From NCBI GenBank assembly GCA_022410635.1, contig JAJVDF010000125.1, positions 316,032 to 380,031 of the forward strand: a stretch of DNA of 64,000 nucleotides, written 5' to 3'. The stretch is from Tretioscincus oriximinensis (taxonomy: Eukaryota; Chordata; Lepidosauria; Squamata; Gymnophthalmidae). The position numbers and the translations under genes are program-made. This document shows positions 1-10,490 of this stretch, piece after piece; the first letter of the stretch is position 1; every line of letters begins with the position of its first letter. The notes under the pieces are model-generated. The model made no database searches. It was given only the letters and a program-made list of their open reading frames with translations, and was not told where the DNA came from.

Positions 1-1549
1 TTCAATAAGCTATACAAATTTGTCAACCAGAACTGCAAATGTAGAGCAAAGGTGTAGAAGTAATGTGCTTTGTGTATTGGCAAGTGAGTAAAACCATTTT
101 GAAGTGATCTGTAACAGCTGGAAAAATAACCCCCGTATTAAACGTGCGTTGTGTATTCAAGCAATCTCTGAAAAAATTACTCTGCTGAGACACACATATA
201 CCGAATAATATAAATTTAAGAGTCATACTGAGCTTTCAGTTAAAATATTCTTAGCAAACCAGGTATATTACATCATTGCCATCAGATAAAAAGAATAATG
301 ACAAGCAGGATCAATGACAACAAACTTCTATTTTTGAAAGCTGTCTTTCCTAAATATTTTTTTACATCTTCCATATTTAAATATCTAATTTTACATATGA
401 AATACCAAATTAGTTGGGTGATGGAAAATAGAAGCGTAAAACTGTGTATTTTGGACATAGTATCATAATTTGAAGCTCACAGTTTCTGAGATGGAGAAAA
501 ACCTTCAGAAGCAGTTTTTAGATGAATATTTAAATTTACTCCCATGGTTCTTCCATTTATTTTATGTTTTTTTTTTCCTTGGCCTTCTCAGGAAAAGTAG
601 GCCANGGAATTACAGAAAAGAAATTGATTTTTCTTAAGCTGTCAGTTCTCTACGTTCAGGTTTATATCGATTATTTCTACCACATTCTGTAACTTTTGGT
701 ATACATGTGCCTCTTACTAATATTGCACCTTNATACAGTAAAATATTAGTGAGCTAATCTACCTAGTATTGTAATATTTGCAGACCTATTTAGAAGTTTA
801 TATATCTCTTTGTATATTATTAAAATATTGCTTTTCAGTCAAGGGAAGGACAGAAGGAATCTTTAAATTGCATTAGAGTTGAACATATTTTACTCAAATT
901 TAGATGCAGATGAATGTGAAATCCCTCCTCCATCTAGGGATGCCTTACAGCTGACCGCATTTCATAATTCTTCTATGCCATCTGAGCTAATAAAATTCCC
1001 AACTATAATAGATTTTCTGTTTGTGATTAGTNGATAAGGATTCTCAGGATATTTCAAGACTAAAGCAAAAATTTCCTAAGCTTTCTCTGGATATGTGCAA
1101 ACTGGAAGACAGAGGATGTGTTTTAACAAAGCACATATCTGTTGTAACATAGCAGAACAAGGGCCAGATATAGGCTTACAGTAAGAGAAAGAATGTTTTT
1201 CTTTCCTTGACTAATATCCTCACTTCAGATCTTAGTTTGATTGTCAGGAATGTTTAGCTAAGTTGGAATGTCTCAACCTGATTAAATTTTCCACAGTCGG
1301 TAATATGTTTTGTTTTNGTCTGTGTGTGTGTGTAACTGTAGGATTTCCTATTATTTTACCTTAAAATCATATGTGCAGAGATATCTCAAGAATAATTAAT
1401 AATTTATGAAATATAAAAGGTTATGGCCCTTTCCAGGTGAATGTTCTTCATTTCAACAGTTGAGAAATGACTCACTTTCACAATTAAGGTTGCACAANCT
1501 CACGAAAAAAGGACAGGGTGACATTAGCTGAATACTGTACTGCAATAAT
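1..1549. other. AT-rich sequence without recognised gene or repeat
   Basis: I see no coding exon and no recognisable transposon here. The sequence is AT-rich with isolated Ns near 605, 732, 1032, 1317 and 1498 and a short (TG)n run near 1319-1332. The only open frame over 60 codons (23-226, minus) has no family features. Confidence 0.5.
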
Positions 1550-1554
1550 ATGAT

Positions 1555-2297
1555 TGAGGCGCTCTTCCACTTCAGGCTCACCTACCCTATATTGAGCATC
1601 TGAAGGGAAGCAGCCACCCCAATATTAATCTCTGGCTACTTGGGGAATTTTATATTAATCCCCAAGCTAGTCTACCATAGGCCACACACTATAGCATGGC
1701 CCTCACTCCTACAAGACTGTCTGCCTTGTGGAAGGGCTCACTTAATAACAAACATGGGGGAAGTCTTTAGTGCCAGGCTTCCCTTATGGAGGTTGATGGT
1801 TTGAGGAATGAGAACAGTTGGTTTTAAAGTTCAAATAAATAAACAGGTTTATTGGGTACAGAATCTTAAGGAATAATGAAGTAAAATAAAAACAACACAG
1901 CAACTACCAGTGTCTGACAATACAGAAACCCTGAGCTTAAAGGAATCCCAGACACATGTATTCTCTCCCCTCTGCTTCTGTATCCTTCTTTCTTTCAACT
2001 CCACCCTTTCCAGTGTGAGCCAATGGAACGGACCCCCTGCCTAACAGCCTTCTGCTAGCACCAACAATTCATTTACAAAAGGGCCTGAGGCCCTGGGCTC
2101 CACCTCTAATATAGGCCTGCCCATGAAGCTTGATTGGCTGTTCCCAGCCACCTTCCCCTCCCAACTAGAGAAGAAGGATAGCCATACCCCCACCCTGGGC
2201 TCTGCCTCCCTCCTCCCTTAGGGGCAACATAAACTTAACAATACAAACCTCTCAATGATTTTTAAAAAGGATGCTAAGAAGCAAAAGGGATGCCACA
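1555..2297 (-). mobile_element. Solo LTR (family A, copy 1), reverse orientation
   Basis: A 743-bp unit starts TG, ends CA, and is flanked on both sides by the same 5 bp, ATGAT (1550-1554 and 2298-2302). TG...CA ends plus a 5-bp duplication are the normal marks of an LTR retrotransposon insertion. Read on the minus strand it starts TGTGGCAT and has a polyadenylation signal AATAAA (complement of 1848-1853). A related unit at 45464-46161 shares the order of features: the GCCACA end on the plus strand, a GATTGGCTG-like block, a CTCCCAACT block, AATACAAACC and the TTTATTGG signal. No internal coding region is next to it, so it is most likely a solo LTR left by recombination. Which LTR superfamily it belongs to cannot be told by eye. 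Confidence 0.75.
1848..1853 (-). terminator. Polyadenylation signal AATAAA in solo LTR
   Basis: This is the complement of TTTATT, inside the reverse LTR at 1555-2297. Its place toward the 3' part of the LTR fits the R/U5 boundary of LTR retrotransposons. Confidence 0.5.
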
Positions 2298-2302
2298 ATG
2301 AT

Positions 2303-3900
2303 GCTCCCAATTGCTATAACGTTTTAATTGCCAGATTCCTTGCTTTTTACTTACACATACATGTTTGCTGATATTGTAGGGATAGGATTCATTTGTTTCT
2401 ATTGACTTGAACACCATAATGCTGTCAGGAACTAGCACTGTGAGAGTCTATTTATTAGCAATAGTTTGTAGTGTTACAAAGCTCCACATTTTTTGGGGGT
2501 GGAGACCCCCTGAACTTTTACTATGACTGTGCTATTGTGGCTCTGTATGTGCCCCAGAGTAGCTTTCCTTTATACATAATAAATATAATTTAATAATCAA
2601 TAAGAAAACATGGACTGATGAGGGAGCATTTAATTAAGGGTAATAAAGATATGAAACAATTGCTACATGTCTAGTCTTTAATCCTCTTGATAATTGTTAT
2701 GCAATATAAATCAAAAACCATTGGGCAATATCATTAAAAAAAAGTACACTCATTTGAAATTTTCCGTTAGTTTTAATGACTAATTAATTCCTGAGCTGTG
2801 CCCATTAGCTACCGTATGCTTTATCATATGTCATGGTTCTGCTTTATACTAATCTTGAACATTCAGTTTATCAATATGCATTGTACCTTTTCAAATATTA
2901 TTTTGTATGCATATATTTTTGTCCAATAACATCTGCTTCCCATTTAAGCTGCAGTATATTTGTTTTCCTATAATTCAGATTTTGTAAAGTGTGTTCAGTT
3001 TTATTTTTTACAATTCAGCATGGCTGGGAGAAAATCCATTACAAAGCTTCCATCATCATTAGTGTGATAGCATTTATTACATTTCATGCCATTATTTGGC
3101 TGTTTATTATTTTAAAACAGTGATTGTTGCCATTTAATAGACAGTAAGTCATTAAGATGATTATTTGTGGCTGATAATCTTCTTCCTAAACTATCTTTAT
3201 TATCTCATTAAATGTTTACAAGAGTTTCAGTAATTTCTCCGCAAAACTTAGCATCAGACATTTTACTTGAAAGCTACTGCTAGGCAAATAAAATTAAGCA
3301 TTGACCTGAAAAACAAAATTTGGTTGTGTTGCACTAATCGTTATGTATATTGTTATAGCGCTTTTGTTGTTATATCACTTTTGTTGTTATAGCACTCCAA
3401 TTAAGGTTATAGGAAAGTTTAAAAGTATATAAATTTAGCAACAGTTTCTGTTCATTTTTATCTACAACACAAAATATCTACATTTGACTCATCTTAGCTG
3501 GTTGAAGCAGAACTCTCTACATCAATGGCTCTTTTCCCATTTAGATGCAAAAGATAGATTTTCAACACATTACTGGAGGTGACTGTAATGATACCAGACC
3601 CAAGCTGGAGCTTGTGTGTTTTCATTTTATTTTGGTAGCTTGGCTTGCATGGTCTTTATTGTTATGGTCCCGAATATGGCTAGTAATAGGTACTGGATGT
3701 TTATTGTGGGATATTACATTTTATTAGATAGGATGGTATGTATGATACAAAGTTGGGAATTAACCAGGTAGATATGCTGCTACCACTTCCATCAGGAAGA
3801 CCAAACTCTCAGGGTGATATTTCCTTTTTAAAATGTATTCCATGAATGGTTTGTTTACCCCAATAAAAACTTATTTATCAAAGAACTGTCTTTATTCACA
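2303..3900. other. AT-rich unique sequence, candidate conserved noncoding DNA
   Basis: There is no exon or recognised transposon. From about 2690 to 3330 the sequence is dense in ATTA/TAAT homeodomain-type cores and shows little of the decay seen in the neighbouring repeats. That makes it a candidate regulatory island, but only by appearance. A 17-bp unit (TTGTTATAGCGCTTTTG and variants) repeats about three times at 3350-3398. Confidence 0.35.
3350..3398. repeat. Short 17-bp tandem repeat, about three units
   Basis: Units TTGTTATAGCGCTTTTG, TTGTTATATCACTTTTG and a partial third follow one another directly. Confidence 0.7.
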
Positions 3901-3907
3901 TACACCT

Positions 3908-4190
3908 TGAAGGCACAGTGGTGCAAGAGGTAAAGAGCTCTGTGTTTCAACAGAGATATCGAGTTTGAGGCCTATGTGTTGACAGTTGAGAGGGGTGAAC
4001 ACCCTCTGCTGGCCTTCAGCTAACTTAGTTGTTAGAAAGCAAAGACATTTGCGAGTAGATTAATAGGAATCACCATAACATAGTGGGGAAGACAGAATAG
4101 ATGCAAGCCTTCATACAAGAAATAACCTTGTCAGCTGCTCTGAGTATTTTTGGACAAGAAGGACAGGGTATAAAAACCTTCTTCTTCTTT
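3908..4190 (+). mobile_element. tRNA-headed SINE, family 2 (TTC-tailed)
   Basis: The head GGCACAGTGGTGCAAGAGG and the following GAGTTTGAGGCC resemble Pol III A and B boxes. The body has the family-2 blocks: a CACCCTCTGCTGGCC region, GCAAGTAGAT-like and CCATAACATAGTGGGGAAGA segments, then GCTGCTCTGAGT and GGGTATAAAAACC, ending in a short TTCTTC run. The same order occurs at 9127, 26110, 33684 (reverse) and 59350 (reverse). This copy is one of the more diverged. Confidence 0.75.
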
Positions 4191-5453
4191 ATGAAAACAA
4201 AGTATCAACAGAGGAACTAAAACACATTAACTTCAATCATAACAAAATATCAGAACTGTCTTAAAAGATTTCCTAAACTGCCTTAATTTCTCCAGGCTCC
4301 TTATATGCTGGCGGCCACATACTAATTGGTTCAGGACTCTCAATCCCTTAGCTTCCATAGTTCATCAATAAAGAACACCTTTCACATTTATCTGAACATC
4401 AGAGAACATTATAAAAACTCCTAGCTCCTCCCTCCATGCCTCAAGTCTCTTTCTACATTTTTAAAAGGGGGCAGCATTCCAATCTAGGCTGCTTTTCCAT
4501 TTAAAGTTTAAAATCACTATTTTGTTTAAGTGAGAGACAGCACATTTGTGAGAACATTTCAATTTACCTCCAATCTTCTTCACAGTTCCCTCTCTGTCCT
4601 CATTACATCCCGGTATTCGTGTGATATCACAAGCCCCAGAAGTCACTGCTGCACCTGTCATACTGCAATTCCCAACTAAGAAGAAAAAAGGGTGATGGTG
4701 GTGGTGGTATTCAACATTAAACAAGAAAGATACCAACAAATGCTCAATGCAGGCTTACTGCATTTCCCAGCATTCTCTGTGAGCAGGGAGCCAATGAGCT
4801 TTTACAGCAAGACCCCAAACCTCGTAAGGATAGACCCCCTGAAGTATTCTTTTGGATTATGCTGCTGAACTGGGAAAATGAGCAAACAGAAAAACCAGGG
4901 CAAAGGGCCCTTTTAGAGAATGGATGTCTGAACCTCCATGTGTAAATGGGACAAATTCTACATGATGTTACTGCCAACTTGCTAAATATCCTTTGTAGAG
5001 ATTCAGCCCAAGGCCCTCATTTAAGTGACCATTACAGCTGAGTTTTCTGGGAAATAATTAAAAGGTTGACCCTGCTATTCACATGCTGTTATAGACTGTG
5101 GCAGGCCTTGCCCAGAATATACAGATGGCAAATCCTGGAACATATTGGTTAATGTTCTAGGACATTAACCATTATCTAGACATTTTTCAGCTGGATTCAT
5201 TAACGTGGACAAGTTCTAGTAACTCCATTGCAATGTGATATATATGAGATTACCGTACCTGATATCATGTAGACTGGTTGTAAGCAGTCTACAGAAGGTA
5301 AGCAAAAAGTATGAAAAGTCCCTGAGTGCCTTTTATTACAACTGGACTACGCCATGTATAGTCTGTCCTTCTCATTTGTGTCAGAGCCTTTAATTTGTAC
5401 AGCATTACTCAATCCTGATCAAACACTTGAATTTTAAAATGGAAGTCAACTTG
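4191..5453. other. No recognised gene or repeat
   Basis: There are moderately GC-balanced parts near 4580-4950 and chance frames only. A near-perfect 24-bp palindrome, GGTTAATGTTCTAGGACATTAACC in two halves (5147-5170), is the one distinct feature. Confidence 0.45.
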
Positions 5454-5461
5454 AGCAAGTT

Positions 5462-5472
5462 TGGTGCAGTGG
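5462..5472 (+). promoter_or_regulatory. Pol III A box of SINE family 1
   Basis: TGGTGCAGTGG fits the TRGYNNARNGG consensus and sits 34 bp ahead of the B box at 5506-5516, the spacing seen in tRNA-derived promoters. Confidence 0.7.
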
Positions 5473-5505
5473 TTAGGGTGTTGGACTCGTACCTGGTAGT
5501 CTCCC

Positions 5506-5516
5506 GGTTTGATTCC
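5506..5516 (+). promoter_or_regulatory. Pol III B box of SINE family 1
   Basis: GGTTTGATTCC differs from the consensus GGTTCGANTCC by one C-to-T change, as expected from CpG decay. Confidence 0.75.
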
Positions 5517-5701
5517 CCATTCCTCCACGAAAGCCAGCTGGGTGACCTTGGGCCAGTCACAGTTCTTTGAACTCTCTCAGCCCCACCTACTCCACAAGGT
5601 GTTTGTTGTGGAGAAAGCAACAAAAGCTATGTGTGCCACCCTATGGTTGGCCACCCTGAGACCTTTGGGTATAGGGCGGGATACAAGTACAAATAAATAA
5701 A

Positions 5702-5905
5702 TTTCAGAGAAATAGCCGTGTTAGTCCAGTAGAAAGTCCAGCAAAGGGCCTAGTAGCACTTAGGGACTAACAGGAGAAAACTGGGTGGCATAAGCTTTTG
5801 TAGTCACGTGAGCATTTGAAGAAGTAGACGTGTCTACGGAAGCTTATGCCACCCATGTTTCTCCTGTTAGACTCTAAGTGCTACTAGCCCTTTTGCTGGA
5901 CTATA
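5702..5905. mobile_element. Foldback repeat, inserted at the SINE tail
   Basis: The arms at about 5731-5798 and 5839-5903 are inverted copies of each other (AGTCCAGCAAAGGGCCTAGT against its complement, then CACTTAG, CTAACAGGAGAAA and GGTGGCATAAGCTT). The centre contains GAAGAAGTAGACG. A partial reverse copy lies at 52592-52697. It resembles the class of short reptile repeats with 'ATAGCCGTGTTAGTC' starts. It encodes no protein. The DNA-transposon class is inferred. Confidence 0.65.
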
Positions 5906-7100
5906 AAATGGAAGTTATTCCATTACAGTATTCCTAAAATAATGGGTCACAGGTTTTCTCTAGTAGTTTTTTTTCTTATGGTTAATGTTAATGTTTTATA
6001 ATTATTTGAATTAAGGAATTTGCATGTAATCTTTAGCTTTATCTGTCACTGAAGTAGGGCCCCTTCTGTCCTGAAATGATTGCCATCAGTATATTTGGAA
6101 CAGCCAGGTCTGCTGATTCTAATCAGCAAAGATACGGGCAGGATTAGTGCTTTCTGACCAACAATGATAATCCAGATCAACCCCCAATATGATCACAAAA
6201 TGCATGTGTGCAGTGTGTACTTTAAAACTGGACTAGAAACAAACTTTAGCCTCAGAGTCTCTAGGAAATAAATGTTAGGGTGCTCACTGGTACAATATCA
6301 TACTTGGTCTTCTGGCATTTGCCAACATCAAGCTATGCCTCTGCACTGAATATTGCCTAGCTTGGGTTCAGGATTTTGATTCCACTGTTGATGGTTATGG
6401 TCTGTTTAATGCAAATAGGGATACCTGCCAAGAGCGTGGTCTCACACAAATGTAATAATATGTAGATCTTTGAGATTCAGGACCTTATAAATGCAGAAAC
6501 AGCAGAAATCGTTGAAGAGGGGACTATTCCTTTGTAGCTCCTGAAGGAACATTAATACGCAGCTTCAATTCCTCTGCAATTAAAAGCAGAGACTAATATT
6601 ATTTATCTAGAAATAGTTTATTTGGGAACTGTAAATTCCATAAAGACTCAAAAGAGGCTTTTAGAAAGAAAGTTTTATAGAAGGATAGATTCATGATGAA
6701 ATACTAATGATGTTATAAATATTCTTTTTTTAAAAAAAGAACACTATTAAGACAGCATGATTATAATCCCATGAGAACCTATTCTCTGTGTCTTTTGGGA
6801 ATAGATTGCTTTGTTACCCAAGTGGGGAAAAAAGACTCAAATATATTATTGCTAGATTGCCTGATATAATGAGCCTGTACAGTAGTAAAATGTATAATTT
6901 AAGTATAAAACTGTTACTGGCAGAATGACAAAAGCTATTTGGAAATTGGGTTTGTAATTATTTCAGCTACACCAAGCAGAAGTATTTCATCCTATGCCCT
7001 CTCTTCTTCCCCCCCCCCTATTTTTTTAAACACAATTTAGTTGCTACAGTATGTTTTATTGTTTTTTGAGTTAAGAAATCAGTGTCAGCGGCAGTGAAAG
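5906..7100. other. No recognised gene or repeat
   Basis: AT-rich sequence with a C run at about 7008-7018. Nothing coding or clearly repeated is seen. Confidence 0.45.
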
Positions 7101-7510
7101 CTGTTGATTCTTTTCTTGCCCGAGTACAAGGGGCCGAAGCCAGTAGTGTTAAGGTACCACTTGTCCCTGCTGGCCATATTCCCACTGCTGACTATCCACA
7201 GTCTGGCTACCCATACACCCCTCCCTCAGTGGTCACATCATTGTAGGGCAAAGACAAACTGCAGCTGCCAGAAAGGCAATCCCCAGCCTCACTCACTCCC
7301 AGTTCTATTTGTTTCATTTTCTCTTTCCTTGTCTTCCTTCTTTCCTCCCTTCTTCCTTCCCTTCTTATCCCTCATTGTCCCTCCCTGTGAAACACCAAGT
7401 CAGTGTGTTTTCTTCTGAGGCTCTGGAGTGATGGCATAATATGTGACATCCAGTTGCTTCTTGTTCTCATTATTTGATTGGGGCAGGAGCAGAAGAGATG
7501 AGAGAGCTAG
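7101..7510. other. Pyrimidine-rich low-complexity stretch
   Basis: The segment 7310-7395 is a TTCC/TCCC-rich tract. The 104-codon frame at 7104-7418 is a by-product of this composition, with a serine/phenylalanine/proline-rich tail. I see no gene. Confidence 0.5.
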
Positions 7511-7717
7511 TAGGCTGACCAGATGACCTTTTTTGGGGGGGGGGGGTGAAAACCCGGTTTTGGGGTGTCTCCCAGTTTTTTCTGAGGAACATTTTTTCAA
7601 AAAAAATATTTTTTTTAATTTGTTTTGGTTTTTAATTTTTTTTCCTCAGAAAAAAACAGGAGGCACCCCAACAACAGGTTTTCACCCCCCCAAAAAAAGG
7701 GGTCATCTGGTCAGCCA
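7511..7717. mobile_element. Palindromic MITE-like element
   Basis: About 207 bp start GGCTGACCAGATGACC with T and G runs and end in the complement, GGTCATCTGGTCAGCC. The arms also share GGTGAAAACC and the CAGTTTTTTCTGAGG region, with an A/T-rich centre. Flanks AGAGCTAG (7503-7510) and AGAGCTTT (7718-7725) agree in 6 of 8 bases, so an 8-bp duplication (hAT type) is possible but weak. Confidence 0.6.
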
Positions 7718-7989
7718 AGAGCTTTCTATCTCAAAAAGTCTCTTTTGTGGGATTCTGGTTTACTCAGTTCTCTTGCTCTTACAGTCAGAGGCATGCTTGT
7801 TAGAAACCTATGCCAAGGAATTCCTTCAATGAAAAATAGAGAGAAGAAATACATAGGGGAAGTTTACTTTCTCTGCTTTTTGTGGTGGAAGGCTTTGGGT
7901 GCAACTTTGCTGCTAATCATGTTCTTCATGATAGGAGCGTTTTGGACACAGAGCAAAATATTTAGAGAGCAGAGAAACCTGGATAGGTT

Positions 7990-8581
7990 TCATCCTAGTT
8001 TCATTTCATGGGAAGCAGACTAAACATGAGTCAACAGTGTGAAACAGCTGCAAAAAAGGCAAACACAATCTTGGGGTGTATTAAGAGGAGCATAGAATCT
8101 CGATCACGTGAAGTAATTATTCCTCTCTACAGTACTTTTTTGAAACCACACTTGGAATACTGTGTTCAGTTCTGGGGGGCCCAATTTAAAAAGGACATTG
8201 CTAAACTAGAGCAAGTTACAAGGATTATGTGTGGACTGGAAACCATGTTTAGTCTGCAAAAGAGAAGACAGAGAGGAGACCTGATAACTGTCTACAAATA
8301 TCTGAAGGGCTATCACAGAGCAGAGGGATCAGCATTGTTCTCATTGGCACATGGAAGGACTAGGAAAAATGGGATGAAACTGCAAGGGAGTAGATTTAGA
8401 TTAGATAGCAGGGTGCTAAACCAGTGGAACAGTTTGCAACAGGAGGTGGTGAGTTCATCTTCACTGGAAGTCTTTAAACAGAGACTGGACAGTCATCTGT
8501 CTACGATGGTATAATTGAGCATGGAGCAGGGGGTTGGATTCGATGGCCCTGGAGGTCCCTTCCAACTCTATGACTCTATAA
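7990..8581 (+). mobile_element. CR1 LINE, 3' end of reverse transcriptase plus 3' UTR
   Basis: An open frame of 168 codons (8008-8514) encodes the C-terminal part of a CR1 ORF2 reverse transcriptase. Visible family motifs are the AKKANTILGCIKRSI block, PLYSTFLKPHLEYCVQFW, the QKRRQRGDLITVYKYLKG block, GRTRKNG, RLDSRVLNQWNSL and SLEVFKQRLDSHL. The stop is followed at once by the typical CR1 3' UTR (GAGCATGGAGCAGGGGGTTG, then the GGCCCTGGAGGTCCC stretch) and the short ATGACTCTATA tail. It is 5'-truncated, as most CR1 copies are, and lacks the endonuclease and catalytic core. The still open frame and intact 3' UTR suggest a fairly young copy compared with the L2 pieces nearby. Confidence 0.95.
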
Positions 8582-9126
8582 ACAAGAAACTGCCATGTCC
8601 TAAATGGGCAGAGCATTATAAATAAGAGGAAGAGCTTGATGTACATGTTTTTTTTTAAATACTCTCATGTATTTAATTCTTTGAAGTTATGTCATCAAAG
8701 AAAATATACATCAAATTCTGGAAAACTGTCCTACTCTATAGTAACCTTTGAGAGAGATAATAGAAATTAGATCACTCCAATATATTAAAAACTTAAGAGC
8801 CTCACAATGGCATGAAAGATGTTATGTACAATTAAAAAGTTAATTAAAGTCCACATGTAAACAACACAGAAAAGCTAAATAATATAATTGTTTCACTTCA
8901 ACTATAGAATAAAAGGGCAATATTTTTATTCTAGGCTCTTAATGGGCAAAGGAGAAAATGCTTCAGAGATAATGGGCACAATATCATCAAACTAAATTAT
9001 TTTGAGTCCTTATAGAGATCAGGGAAGATAATTCAGAGGAAACAGAGTGTATAATCACTGTACCAAAAGCTATTTTGCTCTAGTTTTTAATTTTTCAAAC
9101 CAAGCTTTGTCCTTTGTCACCTAAGC
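8582..9126. other. No recognised gene or repeat
   Basis: AT-rich sequence without a frame or motif I can name. Confidence 0.45.
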
Positions 9127-9437
9127 AGGCATGGATAGCTCAGTTGCTTAGGAATCCGTCTCTCGCCTGGGAGATCGGGTTTCGAAGCCCTGTGTCGGAT
9201 GTGGGGAGGGATAAGCACCTTCCACTAGCCTGTAGCTCTAGCCAACCCAGCTATTTGAAAGCATGAATTTCAAGAAATTGCAACTGACTGCAAGTAGATA
9301 CATGGGAACCACCATAGCCTGGTGGGGAAGATAGAATGTAAGCCTTCTGGCAAAATATATCCTTGTAAGCTGCTTTGAGTCCCTTTAAAAGGTGAGAAAA
9401 GCGGGGTATAAGAACCAAGTTCTTCTTCTTCTTCTAA
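9127..9437 (+). mobile_element. tRNA-headed SINE, family 2 (TTC-tailed)
   Basis: This is the clearest family-2 copy. The head ATGGATAGCTCAGTTGCTTA holds an A box (TAGCTCAGTTG, 9136-9146), with a B box (GGTTTCGAAGCC, 9178-9189, one extra T). The body contains GCACCTTCCACTAGCC, CAAGAAATTGCAACTGACTG, GCAAGTAGATACATGGGAA, GGTGGGGAAGATAGAATG and GCTGCTTTGAGTCC, and ends GGGGTATAAGAACCAAG plus TTCTTC repeats. The head most resembles a Lys/Ile-like tRNA, but the parent tRNA is not settled. Confidence 0.85.
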
Positions 9438-9744
9438 ATTTTAATCCTGCTTCAGTCCATTTTCATAGTGAGTCAGCACTGAGGTGAGGGTGTTGGTTGT
9501 AGCTTATATTTTTTGCTGTTGTTTGTGCATTCTATAACTAGAAGAACCCACTTTGGTTAAGTTAATGTAGAAAGAAAAATATTACTTTACTGATGTGTTT
9601 TTCCTTTCTGAAAATGGATTAAAACTTATATATGACCAGCACATTTAATAGAATTCCCAGAGTGTGTGCTCTGTCCCAAGAGGAGTACAAAGTTTTTGTC
9701 AGGACCTGAAATCAACAATATAATCGAGACTAAATGAAAGTATT
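9438..9744. other. No recognised gene or repeat
   Basis: AT-rich sequence with no coding or repeat signal that I can name. Confidence 0.4.
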
Positions 9745-10490
9745 TTGTAATTGCTGGCGATAGCTATGCAGGCATAATGACCACATTAAACATTTAACAG
9801 CTTTATTCATAAACATATGTCAGTTTAGCACAACGATAGAGAATGGAATAAACGATAGAGAGTGGAATAAATTTTGGCCATGACTGAAACAATGAAGGGT
9901 GTGAGAGGCGCATCACCGCCGATGGTCCCAAACCCACGTCTGGGCTTACCTGGGACATAACCACACCCCTTTTGGGTTGGCCACCTGTGGAGTTCGCCCC
10001 TTTTGATGAGCCCTGCTCATAAACAATTGAGCAGATGCAATCAAACACACAACCTGACCCAACTTGGTGGGTACCACAGCCCGCCATAAGGTGACCTATA
10101 TGAGGATCCAGGAGATTGAATCAAGCCCAACCTGGTGCAAACCCAAATTGAGCCCTACCCCGAAGCTCTGCACCTCTGAACTCTTTAAAGGGCCCTCTAC
10201 CAAAATCTGGGACAGTCAGGGGAATCTGCCTCCATACTGGCTAGTAACCATCCCTTAGGCCAGCCAAGATGCGCACCTGCCACCCTAGCCATGACAAAGG
10301 GAGGGAGGGATGCTCGTCTTCACAACAAAAGACACAGCAGAGGGGGTGATGCTGCCTGTAAAGGCTTCTGCTAAGCTCCACCTCCGCTGTGCCCTCAGCA
10401 GCCAGCGATACGCACTTCTGTGTTAAAGCACCACTACCACCTGTGCAGCCTGGCCCCGCCACACCAGCAACTCCTTGCTCACCCTACTAC
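9745..10490 (-). mobile_element. LTR-like element (family B, copy 1), reverse orientation
   Basis: The GC-balanced block resembles the units at 34829-35457 and 31915-33400 in order: a reverse AATAAA near the left edge (complement of 9802-9807), a TTGCTGG start, an AAAGGGCCCTC block (near 10185) and CAGTCAGGGG (10214-10223). I could not find exact ends or a target duplication. The frames inside it have no recognisable protein. Confidence 0.45.

Larger units (their letters stand above)
5454..5701 (+). mobile_element. tRNA-headed SINE, family 1, with L2-type 3' end
   Basis: The head carries a good Pol III A box (TGGTGCAGTGG, 5462-5472) and B box (GGTTTGATTCC, 5506-5516). The body follows with GGGTGACCTTGGGCCAGTCA. 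The last 60 or so bases, from GGCCACCCTGAGACC through the ATAGGGCGGG block to AAATAAATAAAT, match the 3' end of the L2 copies in this window (for example 17945-17995). A SINE ending in a LINE 3' tail is generally moved by that LINE's reverse transcriptase. Other copies lie at 25635 (reverse), 26821 and 38205. Confidence 0.88.

Noticed and set aside
9127..9200. tRNA gene
   Set aside because: A and B boxes are present, but the sequence does not fold as a full tRNA, goes on into a SINE body, and occurs several times in the window.
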